From an uncultured Nitrospira sp. (GTDB lineage Bacteria > Nitrospirota > Nitrospiria > Nitrospirales > UBA8639), in NCBI GenBank assembly GCA_902500695.1, contig CABVRQ010000027.1, forward strand, positions 7,332 to 35,572: a stretch of DNA of 28,241 bases, written 5' to 3'. The notes beneath the pieces were generated by a model. That model had not been told where the DNA came from, did not search any database, and saw only the letters and a list, made by a program, of their open reading frames with translations. The translations under genes were made by a program, and so were the position numbers. Position 1 is the stretch's first letter. Every line of letters begins with the position of its first letter. Positions 1 through 9,400 of the stretch are shown here, one piece after another.

Positions 1-623
1 GAAAACATATAGGGATGGAACCCGCACTGCATGACAAGCACATTCCGTCCCTTTCGTAAATGAATTTTTTCCACCATCGGTTCACCGGGAAGATGTTTCT
101 TGCCAAATATTCCCGCCACCTTATGAAACGGGTTCATCGGTAAGGGACGATTGAACAATACCCTGGCCCCTCGCTCTCTGGCCGTTTCATACCCCTGAAT
201 ATCATGCTCAACGGGGTCCATATTGACCACAGCAATTTCGTCCCCATCGCGCAACACATTCACAAACGGAACAAAGTCACAGTCTACTGACTCGATCCTG
301 ACTTTAGGCATATGAAAGGATTTCCCTTTCTCGATATTCTTGAGATAGACCACCACATCCTTCAAACTTTGATCCGGCCCGATAATAAAATCTTCAACAA
401 GTCGCCACCCGGTTCCCGTCGAGATGGTCCCACAAAACACCGGATCGGGAATCGTCACCAGATTGAAGGCCATGGGTCTGGGCTTTTCTCCCGTAATGGT
501 CACTTTCCCTTGAATGGTTCCCCCATCAGTCACGGTTATTTCATCATAGGACCAAGCTGTTTGCACCATAAGAGCAACCAGCCCAATCCCGATGATCCCA
601 TTCCATATCATTCGGCCCTTCAT
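1..623 (-). CDS. Secreted blue-copper-like protein with regulatory-like domain, partial (3' end outside window)
   Basis: The gene starts at ATG 623 behind a strong AGGAGGAAACC ribosome site and runs off the window, leaving about 207 codons. It begins with a signal peptide (hydrophobic stretch IIGIGLVALMV, then TAWS before YDEITV). The protein aligns along its whole visible length with the complete gene at 17895-18863: shared stretches include DGGTI.GKV, FCG.ISTGTGWRLV and NMDP..HD.Q.YETA. Near the edge it has QCGFHPYM. The His of NMDPVEHD with the Cys, His and Met of CGFHPYM look like the four ligands of a type 1 (blue) copper site, so I infer a periplasmic electron carrier. It lies just downstream of MCO1 beyond a terminator, so it probably depends on read-through or its own promoter. 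The C-terminal domain seen in the paralogue would lie beyond the edge. The copper assignment is inference; the family link to the paralogue is seen directly. Confidence 0.85.
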   Translation of the reverse strand, partial: MKGRMIWNGIIGIGLVALMVQTAWSYDEITVTDGGTIQGKVTITGEKPRPMAFNLVTIPDPVFCGTISTGTGWRLVEDFIIGPDQSLKDVVVYLKNIEKGKSFHMPKVRIESVDCDFVPFVNVLRDGDEIAVVNMDPVEHDIQGYETARERGARVLFNRPLPMNPFHKVAGIFGKKHLPGEPMVEKIHLRKGRNVLVMQCGFHPYMF

Positions 624-685
624 GGTTTCCTCCTCAAAATAAAATAATTGCCATCCTCTATGTCATTCTATCGAACCATCTACTC

Positions 686-725
686 AAAAAAAAGCGGGGA
701 AGCCGAAGTGTGGCCTCCCCGCTTT
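686..725 (-). terminator. Rho-independent terminator of MCO1
   Basis: On the minus strand a GC-rich hairpin (arms at 712-725 and 691-704, one mismatch, 7-nt loop) is followed by a run of eight T. It lies about 30 nt past the MCO1 stop and separates MCO1 from the blue-copper-like gene. Confidence 0.85.
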
Positions 726-752
726 CGCTAACCCTCGGAATGAGGGTCTGGC

Positions 753-3700
753 TTACTTCGCAACGGTAGGAATAATTCGCGGTTCGCCATTGGGCTCCTC
801 AAGAGCCGCTTGCTTGGAAGACATGGCCGAACCATCCAATGGCCGAATCCGTTGATCCGTGTTCGGCAACACCCGGAGATAGCCCCATTGCCCCGATTGG
901 GAATAGGGTAACCGGCCATTGCTCCACACATAATCTCCAGCCATAGACCATTTGCCTCCAGCCGAGGGCAAGAAGACATCCAGACCTTCCGAACCCGAGA
1001 ACTCCACGGTGCTAATCATATCCGCACCGGGCAGGAAGGGTTCAATCGGCCATTCATGCTTCTCCACGGTGAACATTCCGTTCTGCTCACTGCTGGCGCC
1101 AAAGACGTGAATCCGCACTTTGTCACCCGCATGGGCTTCAATCACCGGCGTCGCAGGATCCTGCGGGTTGTCTACTTGGCACGGTTGGAACATCCGGCCC
1201 AACGAACAGCCGGCTTCTTCCCGATGGAGATAGGGTTCGGCGCGATAGTTAACGCCGGTCAACCCTGCCACATTTTGCACATAGGGCATGAAGCTGGTTC
1301 CGATGATGTTATCCTCGTCCTGGAAATACAAGGCCACATCCCGATAGCTCGCCCGGTTTTCATACCCTTCGATGGTCCGATCCACGATCACATCGGCATT
1401 CCAACTATTTTTCAGGGAAATATCCTCCCCGGTTTTTGGATCACGGTACTGTGATCCTTTGGGTCCGATAATGATTCCCCCGAACAGGCCATTGCGGGGA
1501 TTCATGGCCACATTCCCCCAATCCCACACCAAGCTTTGCGTCTCGCCATTAAAGGGATCCGCATAATAGGTGTACATCCGGGATTCACCAGACGCCACGG
1601 TTTGGTCGCCGGGGTTGTTTCCCAAATTCAGGCCTTGGGAATCCTTGGGATCGAATGCCAATCCGAAGGCCGAGAACGACGCTCGCCCTTCTTTGAGCTT
1701 GTTCGTCAATTTGACTTGGATGCAGTCACCCACGTTGGCCCGTAACGTTAACGGCATGGGTTGCGCATCACCCGAGACCTTTTGCACCTCATCTTCGAGG
1801 ACATAGATCTTGGCTTCAGGATTGCGCAATTCAATCTTCCGTTCAAAATCGACTTCAATCGTTTCTGGAGCATGGCTATTAAAGCTCATCCCCGGATGAT
1901 CCATGGCCACCACGTTGAAGCTCTTCACGGGGGCCTCTTTGGGACATACGGGCAATCGCTCCGGGATGCCTTCTTTACCATACGCCTTATTCGGCAAGGG
2001 CTGAAGATCACCAACCGGCTTGTCTAAGACCCGGATCAGCCCCCAGGATCCTTCCGAAAACTTGGAGCTACGGCCATTAAAGAACATATAGTCGCCGGCT
2101 TGATGTCGTGGACCACCGGCTTCCGGAATAACCAGATCATACCGTTCCGCAATCCCGATATGGAGCGAATGTTTGCGATTCGCTTCTTGCGCATATCGTT
2201 CCGACCAGAAGGTATGTCCCGATAACGTGAACACATTGCTTTCATTCATCGTGACATCCAACAGGCGGAACACAATCGCATCGCCCAGGTAGGCCCGAAC
2301 CATGGCCGTGCTGGGATCGCCATGGATCACACTGCTGAAAATTTGCGACGGCTCCGGGTTATTGACCAATCGTTGTGCGAATGGCTCAGCCCGGAAATTC
2401 AACGCTCCTCCCGTCGTATGGGTGCCGCCATTCAAGAACGGCATGGGCGTCATCTTAATTTTGTCATTCGGCGGCATGATGAACGACACCGTCCGACCCG
2501 CTTCCAAGGCGACATCCACCGGTTGCCCTGGAGGATTGCCCGCCGTTACGATGTTCACCGTGTGCGGCACCGTATCCATGATGTGCACCATCAATTCACG
2601 GAAACTTCCGGCCACATCATGCCCCACACGTTCCACGGCATGAATATCGGCCACCGGCCCCGTCCGAATCCGTTTCCCGGTCTTCGGATCGTGCCAGGTG
2701 GAACCAAAAGGTTCGGCAATCATGGTTCCGACTGCCCCGTGTGGCCACGTCGTGCCACCAAAGGCATGGTCATGCCAAAACACACTGCCGACATCCGCAT
2801 CCACCCAGAACCGCTGCCGCACATATTCCACGGTCACAATGTCATTGACCGGATGCGCATTCCTTAATGGTTGAGCCAACGTCAACGTACTGCCATCAAT
2901 TTTGACAATCCGCTGCACTTCCTGGCCTTTGACATTATCCGCACCAATCAAGATCGGAATGCCCACATGATATTGCTTGGCATTCGAAACAGCCAGGGTT
3001 TTGTCGCCTTTTTTGGCGGCCTTGGTGACCTTGGCATTCATCGGAATTGGCAACCCTTTATCCGTCTTTTTTTCAAATTCAGTAAACGGGCGCATGGACT
3101 GCTCGTACGAAAAGCCCGAACTCACGCCATCTGAACCTTGGTTGTCAAACTGGAAGAAATGGAAATGCGTATTGATCTTAGACGATTGGAAGTTGGTGAT
3201 ATCGTCATCCAACCACTCACTGGTCAGAGTCCAATCGATACAATCATACACATTGGCTCGCACCACCAACGGAAACTTCTTGTCGTTGTCGGCTCGAACC
3301 GCTTCCTCTTCGTCGTGAACGACATACAGCAACCCATTGGGGTCCACAATCGCCGGTTCTTTTCCTTCAGCAGCCGATAATTCAATCGGCAACTTAATGA
3401 AATGCACCTTATAGTCTTGCGATCCGGCACGATCCGGACACAGACTCCACGGGCCGTTTTCCCCGGCTTTGGCCGGCTCGACCGACCGCGTGCCATCCGG
3501 ATTCAATCGGATCATTTCCAACCAGGGGGCTGGATTATGATCGTTGGAGAACGGCGCCCGCTTGCCGAAATGCGGCGTCAACCATGGCCAAGCCACTTTT
3601 CCGGTCTTGGGCTCAAACGCAATAGCCCGTCGTTCGCCGGCTGTATACCCCAGCAACTCTGGACGATATTTCGGGTTACCACCAAGCTTCGGTTCCTTTT

Positions 3701-5636
3701 CGCTCATGGCCTTCGTCCCATCCCAGACCCAATCCAGGACGCTGGCATCATAGGCTTTCAACTGCCCAAGCTCATCATCTTTGTGTCCGGGCTTGCCTTG
3801 ATTGGTGAGCTGCATTTCTACCCAGTCTTTGATATTCACGACCGCCGGCTCGGCTTTCCAATCGCTCTTGCCTTTATCCACAATTTTAAATTGTTTGCCA
3901 AACCAACTGACGTTCTTGCCCACCAGTTGATCCGATGTCACCGACTTTTGGATTCGGCCGATCCGATCCGGCAATTCCCGTAATGGCGCCATCACGTCAT
4001 TTTGAACACCTGGCTCTTGCATGCTGTTATACACGCGCCAGTAGCCCCACATCCCGGCCACATAGTGATGTGCCACATGGCAATGGAAGAGAAAATCTCC
4101 CGCCAACCATTGGCACAGACCCGAGCCGCATTCGGTTTCCAGATCCAACGCTTCCGAAGGGCCAATTGCTTCCACATCAACCCGGTCGGACTTCGTACGG
4201 ACGATGGGATATTTCACCGGCCCATTTTGCCCGGTATTCCAGACAGGCATTTGGGTGGCCCGTGGGCTGCGTTGCCATCGAATCGACCCACCATGAGGAT
4301 GATGGGAATGAAAGACTTCCGATCCGCCATGGACGACACGGAATTTGGCGGGGTCACCTAAATAACTTCGTGGAATGGTCGGAGCCGCATCACCGAAGGT
4401 ATAGGCATCATAGGCCATCGATTCATCTTCAAATCCGAAATACTCATGTTGCACATGCATGTTATTGATGCCGAACGGCTCACTGCGATAGTTGAGCGCC
4501 CGCGCACCTGGACGGTAGGCATCGGTGAGCGGATCCCGTTGTGGCAGGAAATCTCCATGCTTGTTGACGGGACGAAAGGCCTCGTCACCGACTTCATGAT
4601 AAATCAGGACAAATTCCCGAAAGTCCGGACCGTCCCCATTATCAATCATCACCTGCCAGCCACTCGTGGCTTCGGTGGCGGCTCCCGTGCCTAGGGGTTC
4701 ATAATATTTCGATCCACGGGGTTCCACGACAAACACACCGAACAGCCCCATGACCGTCAGCTCCCGATCATTGCTAAAGGTATGAAATTGCTTTCCACCT
4801 TCCTGGGTATCGGGATGGATATACCATTCCATTTCAATCGTTTTGCCTTCCTCCGCCACCGTGGCAGGATTGGTGGTGAGTGCAGGCTGGCCGGTTTGGC
4901 TCATGACCATATCCGAGCCATTGATATGCAAACTGACTTCTTCGCCGAATTCCAACTGATTCCGGAGAGTGACTTTGATGCAATCACCTTGATTCCCGCG
5001 AATCACCAACGGTTGAATCCACTGATCCTGGATCCCATTTTTGACGGCTCCCGGATCCGCATGGCCTTCCGTTTCCCGTGCCGCCGCATTTTTGGCTTCC
5101 TCCTCACGGATCTTGTCAATATTTTCTGTCAGGGCGTACATGTACCCAGGATAATAATCAAGCCATTGATTCAAGCTGATTTCCACGTTGATGGCTGACA
5201 CATCGTAATTCCGGACGGGTGCAGTCTTGGGACATAACCCTCCTTTCATGGACACCGGCTCGACACCGGTCGTACTCGCCAACAGGCCATTCTCCGGCCC
5301 CCCTCCATATTGATGAATCATCGACATGGAATCAAAGGCACCCGTGTCGGCACCCTTATGCTCCATGTCCTTCTGCATTTGCTCCATCATGCGGTGATGC
5401 TGCTGCTCAACCAGAGCTGCCCGTTCTGCCCGACCTTCCATCGCATCTTCCACAATCGTCTGGCCCTTGAGCTGTTCTGCCCAACCAGGGGACTGCGAGG
5501 GCATCCCCGTCTGATGGGCGTGTGGTGGAGATACATTTTCAGCACTGACAAAGGATGGGGTAGCCCAGAAGGTCGCCCCTCCCATCAGCGCCAAGAATAC
5601 AGACGCAGTGAGAAATCTACTCTTGCCGTGATACAT
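753..5636 (-). CDS. Giant six-domain multicopper oxidase MCO1 (MofA-like, putative metal oxidase)
   Basis: Secreted protein of 1627 aa. The signal peptide has its hydrophobic core at about residues 8-25 and likely cleavage after SFVSA. All four multicopper-oxidase motifs are present: HSHHPH at 443-448; HCHVAHH with axial Met at 518-529 (Cys519 for type 1 copper); HFH at 824-826; HDH at 955-957 with WPHG just after. Their order is permuted relative to laccases, placing the trinuclear site between the second and third cupredoxin domains. Domain ends of the type GxxGxxIxxPxGSxYxDP occur three times, as does the AGDY/F...GxWGxxRV ending, giving three two-domain modules. The length matches MofA of Leptothrix (about 1660 aa from memory), a putative Mn(II) oxidase; a substrate cannot be read from sequence. 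The N-terminal stretch at 79-93 is His/Met rich. Start chosen by AAGGAGG 8 nt upstream and by identity with MCO2. It is a tandem paralogue of MCO2. Confidence 0.93.
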   Translation of the reverse strand: MYHGKSRFLTASVFLALMGGATFWATPSFVSAENVSPPHAHQTGMPSQSPGWAEQLKGQTIVEDAMEGRAERAALVEQQHHRMMEQMQKDMEHKGADTGAFDSMSMIHQYGGGPENGLLASTTGVEPVSMKGGLCPKTAPVRNYDVSAINVEISLNQWLDYYPGYMYALTENIDKIREEEAKNAAARETEGHADPGAVKNGIQDQWIQPLVIRGNQGDCIKVTLRNQLEFGEEVSLHINGSDMVMSQTGQPALTTNPATVAEEGKTIEMEWYIHPDTQEGGKQFHTFSNDRELTVMGLFGVFVVEPRGSKYYEPLGTGAATEATSGWQVMIDNGDGPDFREFVLIYHEVGDEAFRPVNKHGDFLPQRDPLTDAYRPGARALNYRSEPFGINNMHVQHEYFGFEDESMAYDAYTFGDAAPTIPRSYLGDPAKFRVVHGGSEVFHSHHPHGGSIRWQRSPRATQMPVWNTGQNGPVKYPIVRTKSDRVDVEAIGPSEALDLETECGSGLCQWLAGDFLFHCHVAHHYVAGMWGYWRVYNSMQEPGVQNDVMAPLRELPDRIGRIQKSVTSDQLVGKNVSWFGKQFKIVDKGKSDWKAEPAVVNIKDWVEMQLTNQGKPGHKDDELGQLKAYDASVLDWVWDGTKAMSEKEPKLGGNPKYRPELLGYTAGERRAIAFEPKTGKVAWPWLTPHFGKRAPFSNDHNPAPWLEMIRLNPDGTRSVEPAKAGENGPWSLCPDRAGSQDYKVHFIKLPIELSAAEGKEPAIVDPNGLLYVVHDEEEAVRADNDKKFPLVVRANVYDCIDWTLTSEWLDDDITNFQSSKINTHFHFFQFDNQGSDGVSSGFSYEQSMRPFTEFEKKTDKGLPIPMNAKVTKAAKKGDKTLAVSNAKQYHVGIPILIGADNVKGQEVQRIVKIDGSTLTLAQPLRNAHPVNDIVTVEYVRQRFWVDADVGSVFWHDHAFGGTTWPHGAVGTMIAEPFGSTWHDPKTGKRIRTGPVADIHAVERVGHDVAGSFRELMVHIMDTVPHTVNIVTAGNPPGQPVDVALEAGRTVSFIMPPNDKIKMTPMPFLNGGTHTTGGALNFRAEPFAQRLVNNPEPSQIFSSVIHGDPSTAMVRAYLGDAIVFRLLDVTMNESNVFTLSGHTFWSERYAQEANRKHSLHIGIAERYDLVIPEAGGPRHQAGDYMFFNGRSSKFSEGSWGLIRVLDKPVGDLQPLPNKAYGKEGIPERLPVCPKEAPVKSFNVVAMDHPGMSFNSHAPETIEVDFERKIELRNPEAKIYVLEDEVQKVSGDAQPMPLTLRANVGDCIQVKLTNKLKEGRASFSAFGLAFDPKDSQGLNLGNNPGDQTVASGESRMYTYYADPFNGETQSLVWDWGNVAMNPRNGLFGGIIIGPKGSQYRDPKTGEDISLKNSWNADVIVDRTIEGYENRASYRDVALYFQDEDNIIGTSFMPYVQNVAGLTGVNYRAEPYLHREEAGCSLGRMFQPCQVDNPQDPATPVIEAHAGDKVRIHVFGASSEQNGMFTVEKHEWPIEPFLPGADMISTVEFSGSEGLDVFLPSAGGKWSMAGDYVWSNGRLPYSQSGQWGYLRVLPNTDQRIRPLDGSAMSSKQAALEEPNGEPRIIPTVAK

Positions 5637-5639
5637 TCT

Positions 5640-5648
5640 CCGGCCTCC
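5640..5648 (-). promoter_or_regulatory. MCO1 ribosome-binding region, complementary to leader core
   Basis: On the minus strand this reads GGAGGCCGG, including the Shine-Dalgarno GGAGG before ATG 5636. It is the exact reverse complement of CCGGCCTCC at 5812-5820 in the 5' leader, so the two could pair and hide the ribosome site. Confidence 0.7.
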
Positions 5649-5772
5649 TTACTTATGGGGTGAATAACACTTCAGTTTTTTACTCTCAACCAGTCAACTC
5701 GTTTCAACTATTTCCGGTTTCTCGAAGAACTGCCCGACCTCCCAACTTCACTTCTTTGAGTGCCATGTAAGT

Positions 5773-5846
5773 GCCGACGCCAGAATTCCTCTTTGAGAGG
5801 ACGGGCATTCCGGAGGCCGGTCCATCACACCCCAACCAGCGCCGGC
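5773..5846 (-). ncRNA. Structured 5' leader element of MCO1 mRNA (candidate riboregulator)
   Basis: This 74-nt element begins at about +4 from the predicted start site. Its ends GCCGGCGC and GCGTCGGC form an 8-bp closing stem. Inside, GGGUGU can pair with AUGCCC, CCGG-CCU-CCGG forms a small hairpin, and UCCUCU-CAA-AGAGGA forms another. The MCO2 leader keeps the same folds with different bases in the closing stem (G.U here, A-U there) and in the last hairpin, while the core around GGACCGGCCTCCGGAATG is identical. I recognise no known riboswitch class. The core can pair with the MCO1 ribosome site. Confidence 0.6.
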
Positions 5847-5859
5847 ATCTCATTGAACC

Positions 5860-5875
5860 CGCAACATCGATGCCA
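5860..5875 (-). promoter_or_regulatory. Sigma-54 (-24/-12) promoter of MCO1
   Basis: The minus strand reads TGGCATCGATGTTGCG, against consensus TGGCACG-N4-TTGCW, with the required 10 nt between GG and GC. The predicted start site is near 5849, giving a leader of about 210 nt. The MCO2 copy has an even better match at the same relative place. Confidence 0.8.
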
Positions 5876-5976
5876 ATGAACACTTATCCATGCTACAAAC
5901 TGCAGAACCGCCGGTATTGGAGGGAATTTCAGGAGATGGTCCGGAGGGAATGGAAAATGACCTAACGGGGCAGAAT

Positions 5977-5992
5977 GTCCAACACCTTGGAC
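5977..5992. promoter_or_regulatory. Upstream activator site 1 of MCO1 (proximal palindrome)
   Basis: Perfect palindrome GTCCAACACCTTGGAC, about 108 bp upstream of the -24 box. It shares the form TCCA-N6-TGGA with the next site and with both MCO2 sites. Likely operator of the NtrC-type activator encoded at 11845-13266. Confidence 0.7.
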
Positions 5993-6041
5993 CAACTTTT
6001 CAATGAAATGGCAATATCAACTAAAAACCAAATAGTTGCGC

Positions 6042-6057
6042 GTCCAAAATAATGGAC
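6042..6057. promoter_or_regulatory. Upstream activator site 2 of MCO1 (distal palindrome)
   Basis: GTCCAAAATAATGGAC, arms GTCCA/TGGAC, centre 65 bp from the centre of site 1 and about 173 bp upstream of the -24 box. The same 16 bases occur before MCO2 at 11779-11794. Confidence 0.75.
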
Positions 6058-6104
6058 AACGGATAGCTTAAAATGGGGAATTTTGGGGCAAAAAACTGCG
6101 CAGA

Positions 6105-6302
6105 TTAAGAAATATGATAATCCGGCAATTTGCTGTAGAGGCTGGAGCGACTGATATTTATGGAACGTGCGGCTCGGGTTTCATCTCTATGAACCTCCTG
6201 AAGGCCTTGGAGAATTACTCTTTTCATTCGGCTTCCAGGCAAACCATTTTCCAGATCAAACACAAACCCCCTATCGATTTCTCCAAGGAATGATCTGAAC
6301 CA
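6105..6302 (-). pseudogene. C-terminal remnant of a second NtrC-type activator gene
   Basis: Read on the minus strand this gives a Fis-type helix-turn-helix ending that aligns without gaps to the last ~50 residues of the activator at 11845-13266: TRAARSINISRSSLYSKL here against TRAARALSISRSSLYNKL there, both ending DYHIS and a TAA stop. Similarity fades above about 6258, and an in-frame stop lies at 6303-6305, so the receiver/PAS and AAA+ parts are gone. The remnant sits at the same position relative to MCO1 as the intact gene does to MCO2, which shows the oxidase was duplicated together with its regulator. No ribosome site or start codon was found, so it is probably untranslated. Confidence 0.85.
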
Positions 6303-6388
6303 TCAACTCTTTTTCGGCACCTGTTTGACTTTCATCTTTCGATAGGAACTCATACACATCCCCTTTCTCAATCCCGATCGGATGAGCC

Positions 6389-6419
6389 GGGGGAGCCGCA
6401 CCATTTGTGCAGCTCCCCC
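6389..6419 (-). terminator. Hairpin downstream of MCO2
   Basis: Arms GGGGGAGC(c)GCAC at 6389-6401 and GTGC(a)GCTCCCCC at 6407-6419, one mismatch, 5-nt loop, about 30 nt past the MCO2 stop. No U-run follows on the minus strand, so it may act as a weak terminator or an mRNA 3' stabiliser. Its place matches the MCO1 terminator. Confidence 0.6.
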
Positions 6420-6450
6420 GCAAATTCGACTGTTCTTCCCCCAACGATGA

Positions 6451-9400
6451 TTAGGGTTTCATCATCGCCGTTGGCAGAACTTGGGGCTCAGGGTGAGATT
6501 CTACCCGCTTGGCATTCGACATCGTCGCTCCCAACGGAAGAATTCGCTGATCACCTGCCGGCAGGACTCGCAGGTACCCCCACTGCCCAGCCTGTTGATA
6601 GTTCAGGCGGGCATTCGCCCAGATATAATCCCCAGGGATTCCTGAGGGTCCACCCGCCCCTTGGCGGAGGAACACATCCAGGGTTTCTGAGCCACCGAAT
6701 TCGACCACACTGATCATATCGGCACCAGGCATATAGGGTTCGATCGGCCATTCATGGCCTTCGACCTGGAACATCCCGTTTTGCTCACTGTTTGCCCCGA
6801 TCACATGGATCCGCACCGCATCCCCCGCATGGGCTTCGATCAAGGGGGTAACTGGATCTTCCGGTTTATCGACTACGCAGGGCTGGAACATCTTGTCCAG
6901 CGTACATCCCTGCTCCTCCCTGAATTTATCCGGTTCTGCACGATAATTCACGGAGGATAATCCGGCCACGTTCTGCACGTAGGGCATGAACGAGGTCCCG
7001 ATAATGTTGTCCTCATCCTGGAAGAACAAGGCGACATCGCGGTAGTTCCGCTTGCCGGTGTTCTCCACCAGCGTATGATCGATGATCACGTCCGCGCGCC
7101 AGGCGTTCTTTTGCGAGAGATCTTCGCCTGTCAGAGGATCCCGATATTGCGAACCCTTTGGCCCGACGATCACCGCGCCGTACAAGCCGTTTCGCGGATT
7201 GAGAATGATATTCCCGCCATCCCACACCAATGAGGTCGTTTCTTTGTTGGCTGGATGGGCATAGAAGGTGTACGTCCGGCTTTCACCCGGCGCCACCGTT
7301 TGATCCCCGGGATTATTTCCCACGTTGAGGCCATGAGAATCCCTTGGATCGAATGCCAGACCCGGCGCAAAGAAAGACGCCCGGCTCTTGGCCATCTTGT
7401 TCTTCAGATTAACTTTGACGCAATCGCCGAGATTCACACGTAATGTGAGTGGATTCGGCATCAGGTTGCCCGCCACCTTCGTGGCTTCTTCTTCGAGCGC
7501 AAAAATCTTTCCGTCTGGTACGGTCATTTCGATCTTTCGCTCAAAGTCCACCTCGATCGTATCCGGGGCGTTGGGATGCAACTTCAACGGTCGGTCCAAG
7601 GATACGACGTTGAAAGATTTCACCGGCGCATCCGCTGGACACAACGAACCCGGCACCGGAGGAATGCCGAGAGGATTGGTTCCCATCGGAAGCACCTGGA
7701 GATCAGGCACCTTTTTGTCATGCACCCGAATGATCCCCCATCCACCCTCGGCAAAGTGCGAACTCCGTCCGTTAAAGTGGATGTAATCTCCGGGCATGCC
7801 CTGGAAACCGCCCGCCTTGGTGACGAGGTCATATCGCTCAGCGATCCCCACATGGATGGAGTATTTCCGATTGGCATCCCCTGCATACCGCTCTGTCAGG
7901 AAGGTATGGCCCGACAGCGTCCACACGTGCGACTCGTTCATCAACTGATGCAACAGCCGGAACACAATCGTGTCTCCAACATAACTCCGAAGCAATGGCG
8001 TATCCGGATCGCCATGGATCGCGCTGCTGAACAATTTCGAGGTATCGGGATTATTGTTCAATCGCAACGCAAATGGCTCAGCCCGGAAGTTAAAGCCGCT
8101 CCCGGTCGTATGCGTTCCCCCGTTCAGGAAGGGGTTAGGCGCATTTTGAATTTTTTCAGGCATTTGAAACGAGACCGTTTTCCCAGCTTCCAACGCCACC
8201 TCTATGGGCTGCCCTGGAGGATTCCCTGCCTGAATGACGTTAACGGTGTGGGGCACCGTATCGTGAATGGACACCATCAACTCACGGAAACTTCCGCTGA
8301 CTCCAAAGCCGACCGGTTCATTGGTATGAATATCCGCAATCGGACCACTATAGACCAATTTACCGTTCTGCGGGTCATGGTAGGTGGATCCAAATGGCTC
8401 GACGATCGTGGCACCAAACCCGCCATGCGGCCAGGTGGTCGCCCCGAACGCGTGATCGTGCCAAAACACGGTTCCCGTGTCTGCATCCACCCAATAGCGG
8501 TACCGCACAAATTCCGGCGTCACAATATCTCCGACCGGGTGATCATGCTTCAGTGGCTTTACAAACGTGATCGTCTCGCCCTTGATGTCCTTGATCCGGA
8601 CGATTTCCGAACAACTCCGATCCCGCTTCAACGACGTCGTTGGATCGTTGTCAGCTAAAAGACAATCCGCACCCACCAACAACTCGGTATTGACATGATA
8701 TTTGGTGGCCCCTTCGGCCATCTTGATGGTGATAGAATTGGCCCCTGCCTTGACAGCCTTCGTCATTTTGCTATTCATCGGAACCGGCAAGCCGGCTTTC
8801 TTCGGCTTGGAGAACATGGTAAACGGCCTGACGGACATCTCCCATTCCATTCCAGAGATCACACCGTCAGAGGCTCCGGTATCGAATTGGAAGAAATGAG
8901 GATGAATGTTGATCTTCGATGACTGAAAGTTCGTGTAGTCATCATCTTCCCACTCGCTCGTCAGAATGGTATCGACGCAATCATAGACGTTTGCACGAAG
9001 GACCGCCGGATACCTCAGATTATTGTCGGCCCTCGTCAAACGCTCTTCTTCGTGAAGCACATAGATCAGACCGTCTTGGTCGACGATCGATTCCTGGTTC
9101 CCCTGCTTCGGCGTCAGTTCAATGGGGAGCCGAATGAAGTGAATATTATTCAACCTCGGAACATTGGCCCCTTCCGGACAGAGACTCCACCGACCTTGCT
9201 CACCCGGCTTGGCGGGTTCCGAAGTCCGCTCCCCATTCTCATCCTGGTGAATCGGCTCCAGCCAGGGGGCGCCGCTATGGTTTGCCGAGAATGGCACACG
9301 TTTTCCAAAGTGAGGCTTCAAGACCGGCCAGGCGACTTTGCCCGTGGTCGGGTCAAAGAGAATATCGGGCCGGGTACTGTCATCCCATTTCACGGCAGTC

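Larger units (their letters stand above)
753..6302 (-). repeat. Tandem duplication unit, copy 1 (MCO1, leader, promoter, activator remnant)
   Basis: This span is collinear with 6451 to about 12000: activator 3' end, two palindromes, -24/-12 promoter, structured leader, ribosome site and oxidase. The coding parts align end to end, and the non-coding parts are conserved in blocks. The far junction lies somewhere in 6303-6388. Confidence 0.85.

Noticed and set aside
5773..5846. Leader element as a known riboswitch (for example the yybP-ykoY manganese class)
   Set aside because: Mn control would fit the context, but I could not find the conserved core of that class or of TPP, cobalamin, Moco or NiCo riboswitches in either copy.
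5773..5846. Leader element as a small inverted-repeat transposable element
   Set aside because: Terminal inverted repeats exist, but the two copies are explained by the segmental duplication, no target-site repeats are seen and no third copy was found in the window.
5771..5965. 64-codon plus-strand frame before MCO1
   Set aside because: It covers the leader and promoter of MCO1 on the opposite strand, has no ribosome site and is not kept in the MCO2 copy.
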